DNA of 5,454 bases from Bacteroidota bacterium (GTDB taxonomy: Bacteria; Bacteroidota; Bacteroidia; Bacteroidales; B39-G9). The DNA lies in NCBI GenBank assembly GCA_003648455.1, contig QMPG01000239.1:1-5454 (forward strand), written 5' to 3'. This document shows positions 1-5,454 of the stretch, one piece after another. Under the pieces are notes generated by a model that searched no databases, was not told where the DNA came from, and saw nothing but the letters and a program-made list of their open reading frames with translations. A program made the translations under genes and the position numbers. How positions within the stretch are numbered: position 1 is the stretch's first letter; the number at the start of each line of letters is the position of its first letter.

Positions 1-183
1 GATGGATAGTGGAAAGTAAAACGGTAAACCCCTCATTAGAAGCACCCAAATTTGGGCTTATTAAAAACACCAAATTTGTTGGTAATTCTTAAACGGGTTA
101 GATGGCTGGTTAAAAAAATGAAATATAAGATTGAGTGATAATTCTTCTCAAATTACATTTTTGTAGCTAAAAAGAAGGTTTTT
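1..183. other. 3' flank of trkH; no convincing gene
   Basis: This stretch lies downstream of the trkH stop codon and runs to the window edge. On the plus strand, frame 3 is open from the left edge to a TAA at 90-92. It would encode 29 residues ending in GLIKNTKFVGNS, so it could be the tail of a gene converging on trkH. I do not recognise the peptide, and an open frame this short is expected by chance in AT-rich DNA. On the minus strand an ATG at 34-36 opens a frame of 12 codons to the edge, which is too short to judge. The bases at 1-110 look less AT-rich than the rest of the window. Two palindromes (40-59 and 69-83) lie here. No strong rho-independent terminator is visible directly after trkH. 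Confidence 0.4.
40..83. repeat. Pair of CCAAATTTG palindromic motifs
   Basis: The perfect 12-bp palindrome CCCAAATTTGGG lies at 45-56. It is extended by AAG/CTT arms (40-42 and 57-59) if a CA at 43-44 is bulged. Eleven bases further on, CCAAATTTG recurs at 70-78, here inside a 5-bp stem (ACCAA at 69-73, TTGGT at 79-83). The two copies sit 24 bp apart. They could form small hairpins in RNA from either strand, or serve as a protein-binding site. There is no U-tract next to them that would make a standard terminator. They also fall inside the open plus-strand frame described for 1-183, so one of the two readings is probably incidental. Confidence 0.35.
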
Positions 184-1626
184 TTATTTTTCCCAAAAAG
201 CAGGAGTGAATACAATTATTACAGAAAATATTTCCAATCTGCCAATTAACATCATAAAAGACAATAGCCATTTCCCGGCAGTGGGAACTAATGCAAAATT
301 GCTAACAGGACCAACAGTGCCAAGTCCCGGACCAATACCCCCCATTGTAGTAACAATAGCTCCCATTGACGAGACAAAATCCATCCCGAAAAAAGTCAGC
401 AATAAAGAGCTGGTAATAAAGATTACTAAATAGCTTAAGAAGAAAGCTTGAACTTTGAAAATTATATCGTTTGAAATTACATTTCCATTATAACGAACAG
501 GTATTACAGCAGATGGATGAAGCATTCTTTTAAATTCAGTAATAGTATTTTTGAACAGAAGAAAATGTCTTAAAACTTTTATCCCACCGGAAGTTGAGCC
601 AACCGAACCCCCAACAAACATTAAAATAAATATGAAAAACCATAAAAATTTAGCCCATCCGGTATAATCAGCTGTTACAAAGCCTGTGCAAGTTACAATA
701 CTGGTTACTTGAAAAAGAGCATCACGAAATGATTTTTCGATTGAGCCATTGTTTTTTACTAAAAAGAATGCAATAATAATTGTTGAAATAAGAATGATTA
801 AAATATAGAATTTATATTCTTGGTTTTTGAAAATTTTGCGAAACTTTCCTTTGATTAGATAATAATGAAGATTAAAATTTGTACCTGCCAAAATCATAAA
901 AAATATTACAACATACTGAATATATGGTGAAAAAGCAGCAATACTTGCATTTTTAGTTGAAAATCCTCCTGAAGCTAAAGTGCCAAACGAGTGACACAAA
1001 GCATCGAAAAGGCTCATGCCACCAAATTTCAGCAAAATTGTTTCAATAAAAATCAATAATAAATAAATTCCCCATAAACGACGAGCTGTTTCGCGCATTT
1101 TTGGGTGTAGTTTGTCGGAAGTTATACCTGATGCTTCTGCATTAAACAATTGCATGCCTCCAACGCCAAGAAATGGCAGTATAGCTACAGTTAAAACCAG
1201 AATTCCCATACCACCAATTAGGTGTGTCATGCTACGCCAAAAAAGAATTCCGTGAGGCAATGCTTCAATATCATTTAATATAGATGCTCCGGTTGTTGTA
1301 AAACCTGAAATTGTTTCAAAAAAAGCATTTGTGAATGATGGTATTGAGCCACTTAAAATATAAGGTAAGGAACCAAAAACAGAATATATTATCCAAACAA
1401 TTGTTACTATAATAAAACCTTCTCGCTTGCCAACAGCTCGTTTTACATTTCTGGTGATAAACCAAAGAAAAAATCCAATAAAAGTAGTTATTACAGAAGA
1501 TTTTAAGAAAGGTAGTAAGTCATTTTCATGATAAATGATTGACACAACTGCAGGAATGAGCATTAAAATGCCTTCGACAATAAGTAAGAACCCAATTAAA
1601 TTTAAAATTAATTTTTTGTTTAGCAT
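184..1626 (-). CDS. trkH: TrkH family potassium uptake protein (pore subunit)
   Basis: This is the inner-membrane, K+-conducting subunit of a Trk/Ktr-type uptake system, gated by the cytoplasmic TrkA protein encoded just upstream. At 480 residues it has the usual TrkH length and is intact at both ends. The four pore-loop repeats are visible: SGFTTTGAS (107-115), FGTLASGGFST (214-224), TSIVTCTGF (308-316) and TTMGGIGPGLG (426-436). Each carries the selectivity-filter glycine (G113, G220 or G221, G315, G432). WRSMTHLIGGMG (130-141) is a conserved TrkH segment. GGSVGSTSGGIKVLR (339-353) matches the intramembrane gating loop known from TrkH structures. The C-terminus, IGRLEIFSV then FTPAFW, is typical of the family. 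The ATG at 1624-1626 is preceded by an A/T-rich leader (ATTAATCATAA) without a Shine-Dalgarno. It follows trkA by 100 bp and is probably co-transcribed. Whether transport is coupled to H+ or Na+ cannot be read from the sequence. Confidence 0.96.
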   Translation of the reverse strand: MLNKKLILNLIGFLLIVEGILMLIPAVVSIIYHENDLLPFLKSSVITTFIGFFLWFITRNVKRAVGKREGFIIVTIVWIIYSVFGSLPYILSGSIPSFTNAFFETISGFTTTGASILNDIEALPHGILFWRSMTHLIGGMGILVLTVAILPFLGVGGMQLFNAEASGITSDKLHPKMRETARRLWGIYLLLIFIETILLKFGGMSLFDALCHSFGTLASGGFSTKNASIAAFSPYIQYVVIFFMILAGTNFNLHYYLIKGKFRKIFKNQEYKFYILIILISTIIIAFFLVKNNGSIEKSFRDALFQVTSIVTCTGFVTADYTGWAKFLWFFIFILMFVGGSVGSTSGGIKVLRHFLLFKNTITEFKRMLHPSAVIPVRYNGNVISNDIIFKVQAFFLSYLVIFITSSLLLTFFGMDFVSSMGAIVTTMGGIGPGLGTVGPVSNFALVPTAGKWLLSFMMLIGRLEIFSVIIVFTPAFWEK

Positions 1627-1693
1627 TTATGATTAATGTTTTTCAGTATACGAAGAAAAAAATAAAGTTTTGTTATTAATCTGAATTTTTGTG

Positions 1694-1723
1694 TTTTATA
1701 TCTTATGTAGAGCTCAGGTTATT
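1694..1723 (-). repeat. Intergenic repeat, copy A (with 7-nt insert)
   Basis: Read on the minus strand, AATAACCTGAGCTC (1723-1710) is followed by 7 bases (TACATAA) and then GATATAAAA (1702-1694). The same two blocks occur directly joined, with one base changed (C to T), on the plus strand at 5308-5330. The copy begins 3 nt after the trkA stop codon, so it would be part of the trkA-trkH transcript. A 14-nt block with one mismatch plus a 9-nt block in the same order is unlikely by chance in so short a window. The function is unknown. It may belong to a family of small dispersed intergenic repeats. Confidence 0.5.
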
Positions 1724-1726
1724 TAG

Positions 1727-3067
1727 TTAATTAAAAAAATCTTTCACTTTATTTATTGCTGTTGGCAATGAGAAAACAACAACTTTGTCATCAGCTTGAA
1801 TTTGCGTGTCACCTTTGCAAATATAACTTGATTTGTCTCTTACTAAACCTCCAAGAATTGCATCTTTAGGGAAATTAAGATTTTTAATTATGTCTTTTGT
1901 TATTTTTGCATCCTTATGCACAACAAATTCTAATACTTCAGCATTTGCTGATGTTAAACAAACAACAGAGGCAACTTCTGCATTAATAGTAAAACGGGAG
2001 ATATAACTTGCTGCAATAAGTTTTTTATTAATTATTGCATCAATACCCATTTTTTCAGCAATATCAATATAGTCAATATTTTCAACTGCTGCAATTGTTT
2101 TTTTTACACCTGCTTTTTGGGCAAGTAGGCATGATAACATATTTAATTCAGAATTGCCTGTAACAGCAATAAGAGCATCCATTTTTTCTAAATCTTCTTC
2201 ACATAAAAAATCATTGTCTCGGCAATCGCCGTTAATTACTAATGTGTTAGTTAAAGAGTCTGCTAATTTAAAAGCTTTCTCTCTATCAATTTCAATTAGT
2301 TTGACGTTGTTGCTGTTCTGAAGAGATTTTGCAGATCTAATACCTATTCTGCTACCTCCAAGTATCATAATGTTTTTAACATTCAGATTTTTAATGCCTG
2401 AATATTTTTTTAGTTTTTTTATGCTTTCTTTTCTTGTAATTACATAAACAAGATCGTTTTCAAGAAGAATATCACTACCTCTTGGAATTATGGTTTTCCC
2501 TTCGCGAGTTATAGCAACAGCTCTGTAAGATAAATCTTTGTCAATTTTTACAGCTTCAAGTAGAGTTTTGTTAATAATTGGTGCATCTTTGCTAAGTTTA
2601 ATAGCAAATAATGATAATTTACCTTTCGAAAAGTTAAATATTTCTGATGTGCCTGATTGATGCAGTAATTTTACAATTTCTCGTGCTGCTAATCTTTGAG
2701 GATAAACAATATTGTCAATCCCGAGATTTTTGAAATGAGCTTTGTTCTCTTCTCTTAAGTACTCGTGAGTATCAATTCTTGCAATAGTTTTTTTTGCACC
2801 GAGTTTTTTTGCCAGCATTGCTGCAATAATATTTGTTTCTTCGGTGTGTGTAACTGCAATGAATAAATCAGCTTTGTCAACTTCTGCTTCTTTTAAGGTT
2901 TTGAATGATGTTGATGAGCCTTGTATTGTTAATAAATCAAGATGAGACCCAACATTATTTAATGATTCAACATCCTGATCAATTAAGATAATGTCATGTT
3001 CTTCGTCTGACAACATTTTTGCTAAATATTTTCCTACGTCGCCTGCTCCTGCTAAAATTATTCTCAT
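1727..3067 (-). CDS. trkA: Trk system potassium transporter TrkA (NAD-binding RCK subunit)
   Basis: This is the cytoplasmic peripheral subunit that binds NAD(H) and other nucleotides and gates the TrkH pore. At 446 residues it is the full-length, double form of the protein. The order is RCK-N (about 1-120), RCK-C (about 145-220), a second RCK-N (about 230-345) and a second RCK-C (about 365-446). The first Rossmann fold has GAGDVG (7-12), with the acidic residue D30 at the end of the second strand, as expected for NAD binding. The second has GGSRIG (237-242) with E259; the middle glycine is serine here. The halves are visibly duplicated: LGAKKTIARID (89-99) matches AGVKKTIAAVE (319-329). The ATG at 3065-3067 has an A-rich leader (AAATAAAATCAAAA) and no Shine-Dalgarno. 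It lies 83 bp after comEC and 100 bp before trkH, its functional partner. Confidence 0.97.
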   Translation of the reverse strand: MRIILAGAGDVGKYLAKMLSDEEHDIILIDQDVESLNNVGSHLDLLTIQGSSTSFKTLKEAEVDKADLFIAVTHTEETNIIAAMLAKKLGAKKTIARIDTHEYLREENKAHFKNLGIDNIVYPQRLAAREIVKLLHQSGTSEIFNFSKGKLSLFAIKLSKDAPIINKTLLEAVKIDKDLSYRAVAITREGKTIIPRGSDILLENDLVYVITRKESIKKLKKYSGIKNLNVKNIMILGGSRIGIRSAKSLQNSNNVKLIEIDREKAFKLADSLTNTLVINGDCRDNDFLCEEDLEKMDALIAVTGNSELNMLSCLLAQKAGVKKTIAAVENIDYIDIAEKMGIDAIINKKLIAASYISRFTINAEVASVVCLTSANAEVLEFVVHKDAKITKDIIKNLNFPKDAILGGLVRDKSSYICKGDTQIQADDKVVVFSLPTAINKVKDFFN

Positions 3068-3090
3068 TTTTGATTTTATTTAAACTGACA

Positions 3091-3114
3091 AATTAATATA
3101 TAATATTATTAATT
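3091..3114. repeat. AT-only inverted repeat in trkA leader
   Basis: AATTAATA (3091-3098) and TATTAATT (3107-3114) form a perfect 8-bp inverted repeat around 8 AT-only bases. It lies 24 bp upstream of the trkA start codon, in the comEC-trkA gap. The position would suit an operator or a promoter-melting region. However, every base is A or T, so the hairpin would be weak, and such repeats arise easily in AT-rich spacers. An adjacent 8-bp palindrome, TTAGCTAA, lies at 3113-3120. No role can be assigned from the sequence. Confidence 0.25.
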
Positions 3115-3150
3115 AGCTAAAAGTTTTTTGTTTTTTTATGATTTTATTAT

Positions 3151-5265
3151 TTATAAACAAATTTGATATGCGCCTAAATCAGATACCGAATAACATTTAA
3201 TATTATACAAAGTGCAATCTTTTTTCCAATTTTTTGTTTTCCAATGAGAATTAGACGAATCAATTATTATTTGTTTAATATCAAATTTAGAAATTATATC
3301 GTATATTGAAAAGTTAACGTTGTTTGACAAAATTAAATAATCAATGCTTATTTTATTTTTTAATTCAGTGTTTTTATAATAATTGTTATTAAGTATTAAA
3401 AAACGTTTCCCCATAAAATTAATGAATTTATGTTTGTAAAGAAAAATTTTATTTTCTATAGTCTGTGAGTTTTTTTTGTTTATGTTAATTACTCGTTCGT
3501 TTTTTAGCCCTAATTTTAACCAATTATTCTTAACCTGATATTTTATTTTTTCTTTGTAGTTGTCATCGCAAATATTTGTTAAGAAAAAGTTTTTGTTGCC
3601 TTTAATAAAATTATACGCACTTACATTCTTAATGTTATAAACAATAAATTTTTTTTGCTTGTTAATAATGCTTATGTTATATATATTAATAATTAGGAAA
3701 ATTATTATTGAAGTCAAAGCAAATTTGAGATATCTTACTTTTCGTGATATAAAAAATAGTGTAAATAAAATAATTATAGCATAAATTATAACTGCCTGAT
3801 AGTTGTCAATATAAATGTTATTTGTTGTTGAATATGGTAAATTCTCAATAAAAGTTACAGAATAATTTAAACTTTTTACCATGGCAGATAAAATTTTTGC
3901 AATTATTACAGCCAGATAGTTGAAAGAAGAAAGAGTAAATAAAAATATTGCCAAATAAATTAATACAGTTGCAAAAGGGATAACAATTAGGTTTGTTAAT
4001 AGGAAATAATTGGGAAATTGATGAAAGTAATATAACGAAATTGGGAAGGTTGATAATTGCGCAGCTATTGAAACTGAAGTTAACGACCATATTTTATCAG
4101 CAATGAAATTTTTGAATTCAAAAACTGAATATATTTTATTATAAAAGAACACAATTCCTGTAACTGCCAAATAAGAAAGCTGAAAGCCAACATCATAAAT
4201 GTAGTAAGGGTTGTAACAAAGTAACAAGAAGGCAGAGGCGGCAATAGTGTTGTAAATGTTTGTGTAGCGCTTCATGGGGTTGCCAATTGCAATAAACATA
4301 AACATTATTGTTGAACGCATAACAGATGCCGATAAGCCGGTTAATAAAGCATAAGACCAAAGAATAATAATTACTAAAATCATTTTTAGAATGCGGGTTA
4401 TTCTTTTTTTATTAAGAAATGACAATAAAAAGTTGAGAATGAAATAGATAATCCCAACATGTAAGCCGGAAACAGCCAAAATGTGCATTGCTCCTGATGA
4501 AGAAAATGATTTTTTTGTTTGTTCGTCTAATTTGTCCTTGTAACCCAATGTTAAAGCAGAAAGAACAGAAAATTCTTTGCCGGTAATGTTATTTTCTTTA
4601 TAAATTGATAATAAATATTCTCTTAGTTTTGAAGCATATAGTAAAATTTTATTGCCTTCATTCTCTGAAATAATTTTCCAGTTTTTTGATTTAATATAGG
4701 TCTGTCGAGAAATTAAATGATACTTCATGTATTTTCGGTAATCAAATTCATCGGGATTGCCTGAGTTTTTAATTTCTGATAATAGTGAGTTGAAAATTAT
4801 TTTATTCCCCATCTCGATTTTTTTCGATAAACTATCTTTTTCAAGATAAACAATTGCCTTCCCATTGGTATTTTCCCATTGCTTATTTTTTTTTATTGAA
4901 TTTACTTCAACAATTAGTTTTATCGATTTTGGTTTTTCTTGTGGTTGTTTTATTACTGTTGCAATAACTAATCCGTTATTTTCAGTTTTCTCTGAAGTGT
5001 TTTTTTTGTTTTGTAAAATTACTGTTTCAATTCCCACAAAAAATAAAATTATAAAAATTAAAATTCCGGGTAGCCATCTCGCTTTATAATTGCTATTAAG
5101 TTTTTTTATTTTAATTAAAATGAAATATAAAGAAGAAAAGAAAAGTATTATGTGGAAAGAATATTTAAAATCGAAGGAGAATTGAGTTTGAAATATTATT
5201 CCTATTATTAATGGTATTATTAATCGAACAATTGGTATTTGATGAAAATCCTCTTGTAAAGACAT
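3151..5265 (-). CDS. comEC: ComEC/Rec2 family DNA-uptake channel protein, lacking metallo-beta-lactamase motif
   Basis: This polytopic inner-membrane protein is predicted to carry single-stranded DNA into the cytoplasm during natural transformation. Three N-terminal membrane segments (about 11-28, 37-52 and 65-84) precede an OB-fold-like DUF4131 region (about 95-200) that ends in the family signature GNPDEFDYRKYM (169-180). The Competence domain follows (about 230-510). It contains SSGAMHILAVSGLHVG (256-271), LTGLSASVMRS (308-318), NPYYIYDVGFQLSYLAVTG (352-370), AQLSTFPISLYYF (402-414) and NLIVIPF (425-431). The last membrane segments are at about 490-507 and 513-531. The soluble tail (about 540-704) has no HxHxDH metal site, unlike Bacillus-type ComEC. 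Its KQIIIDSSNSHWK (664-676) and final LGAY block resemble the tail usual in Bacteroidota. The 704-residue length fits that form. The ATG at 5263-5265 is the only ATG in the frame after an upstream stop at 5344-5346, and the N-terminus is family-like. Confidence 0.93.
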   Translation of the reverse strand: MSLQEDFHQIPIVRLIIPLIIGIIFQTQFSFDFKYSFHIILFFSSLYFILIKIKKLNSNYKARWLPGILIFIILFFVGIETVILQNKKNTSEKTENNGLVIATVIKQPQEKPKSIKLIVEVNSIKKNKQWENTNGKAIVYLEKDSLSKKIEMGNKIIFNSLLSEIKNSGNPDEFDYRKYMKYHLISRQTYIKSKNWKIISENEGNKILLYASKLREYLLSIYKENNITGKEFSVLSALTLGYKDKLDEQTKKSFSSSGAMHILAVSGLHVGIIYFILNFLLSFLNKKRITRILKMILVIIILWSYALLTGLSASVMRSTIMFMFIAIGNPMKRYTNIYNTIAASAFLLLCYNPYYIYDVGFQLSYLAVTGIVFFYNKIYSVFEFKNFIADKIWSLTSVSIAAQLSTFPISLYYFHQFPNYFLLTNLIVIPFATVLIYLAIFLFTLSSFNYLAVIIAKILSAMVKSLNYSVTFIENLPYSTTNNIYIDNYQAVIIYAIIILFTLFFISRKVRYLKFALTSIIIFLIINIYNISIINKQKKFIVYNIKNVSAYNFIKGNKNFFLTNICDDNYKEKIKYQVKNNWLKLGLKNERVININKKNSQTIENKIFLYKHKFINFMGKRFLILNNNYYKNTELKNKISIDYLILSNNVNFSIYDIISKFDIKQIIIDSSNSHWKTKNWKKDCTLYNIKCYSVSDLGAYQICL

Positions 5266-5307
5266 GATTTCTTGTAAATAAATATAAATATACCAAATAA
5301 TCTTGTT

Positions 5308-5330
5308 AATAACCTGAGTTCGATATAAAA
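5308..5330 (+). repeat. Intergenic repeat, copy B (uninterrupted)
   Basis: On the plus strand AATAACCTGAGTTC (5308-5321) runs directly into GATATAAAA (5322-5330). This is the uninterrupted version of the element found on the minus strand at 1723-1694. It lies 43 bp upstream of the comEC start codon, in opposite orientation relative to the neighbouring gene compared with copy A. Because it occurs on either strand relative to transcription, a strand-specific promoter or leader role is less likely than a dispersed repeat. I have the impression that similar CTGAGTTCGATATAA-like strings are common between genes in this phylum, but I cannot confirm that here. Confidence 0.5.
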
Positions 5331-5361
5331 AATTATCACAGCTTCAATTATTTTTCTTTAG

Positions 5362-5420
5362 AAATTTATCCAAATTTTTGAAGTACTATCGGGATAATTC
5401 AAGAAAATTTGGATAAATTT
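5362..5420. repeat. Long hairpin-forming inverted repeat upstream of comEC
   Basis: The left arm AAATTTATCCAAATTTT (5362-5378) is the exact reverse complement of 5404-5420, a 17-bp perfect stem. After a 2-nt bulge (5402-5403) the pairing continues for 4 bp (TGAA 5379-5382 with TTCA 5398-5401). The loop is 15 nt and contains TATC-GG-GATA (5387-5396), a further small inverted repeat. The stem is AT-rich but long. It could end transcription of a gene outside the window, act on both strands, or be a small dispersed palindromic element. A minus-strand frame (5453 to a stop at 5358-5360) runs open through it. I do not treat that frame as coding, because both arms would encode near-mirror sequence. 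Confidence 0.6.
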
Positions 5421-5454
5421 ATATGAAAAAGAATGAAGTCCAAAGGAAAATTCA

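Noticed and set aside
90..125. Segment with GGTTAGATGGCTGGTT, reminiscent of a tRNA D-arm
   Set aside because: There is no T-arm GTTCRA motif, no acceptor pairing and no anticodon stem.
206..433. Plus-strand open frame of 75 codons
   Set aside because: It is antisense to the C-terminal coding part of trkH, including the fourth pore loop. The peptide looks like a mirror of conserved codons, and trkH is unambiguous.
3089..3096. TTAATTTG (minus strand), resembling the Bacteroidota -7 element TAnnTTTG upstream of trkA
   Set aside because: It has one mismatch at a fixed position, and no TTG/TTTG element is visible at the expected -33 distance. Promoter calls are unreliable in spacers this AT-rich.
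3845..4090. Minus-strand open frame of 81 codons in a different frame
   Set aside because: It lies wholly inside comEC, where the Competence-domain motifs establish the real frame.
4865..5089. Plus-strand open frame of 74 codons
   Set aside because: It is antisense to the N-terminal part of comEC, and its F/S/I-rich peptide is what the reverse of K/E/N-rich codons gives.
5358..5453. Minus-strand frame open from the right edge, 31 codons
   Set aside because: It runs through both arms of the long hairpin, and the peptide is not recognisable. It is more likely non-coding, though the tail of an upstream gene is not excluded.
5423..5454. Plus-strand ATG opening a frame (MKKNEVQRKI) to the right edge
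   Set aside because: Only 10 codons are available and there is no recognisable start context. It could be the start of a divergent gene but cannot be supported here.
1..5454. CRISPR array, riboswitch, insertion sequence or phage genes
   Set aside because: No spaced direct repeats, no recognisable riboswitch core, no transposase and no phage-type gene were seen. The three genes are ordinary chromosomal families.

Overview
The window is AT-rich (roughly 30% GC by eye) and holds three complete genes, all on the minus strand. In transcription order they are comEC (5265-3151), trkA (3067-1727) and trkH (1626-184). Several signs point to Bacteroidota, possibly a Bacteroidales/Marinilabiliales-type lineage. 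The start codons sit in A/T-rich leaders without a Shine-Dalgarno sequence. The ComEC protein is the roughly 700-residue form without a metallo-beta-lactamase catalytic motif that is common in that phylum. The TrkA and TrkH sequences also look like that group. This is inferred from protein and leader style only; there is no rRNA or other marker.

Layout: 1-183 is the 3' flank of trkH, with two short palindromes and no convincing gene, although one reading frame (3-92, +) is open from the left edge. trkH and trkA encode the membrane pore and the cytoplasmic gating subunit of one Trk/Ktr-type potassium uptake system. They are separated by 100 bp. comEC, the inner-membrane DNA-uptake channel, lies 83 bp upstream of trkA. 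It shares the transcription direction but has no obvious functional link to potassium. The remaining 189 bp (5266-5454) is upstream of comEC and carries a long hairpin.

The three genes are conventional, and I see no novel system. The best leads are non-coding. A short repeat (AATAACCTGAG, then C or T, then TC, then GATATAAAA) occurs twice, in opposite orientations: in the trkA-trkH gap (with a 7-nt insert) and upstream of comEC. A 59-bp hairpin at 5362-5420 has a 17-bp perfect stem. Both look like small dispersed intergenic elements, but a genome-wide count is needed to show that.
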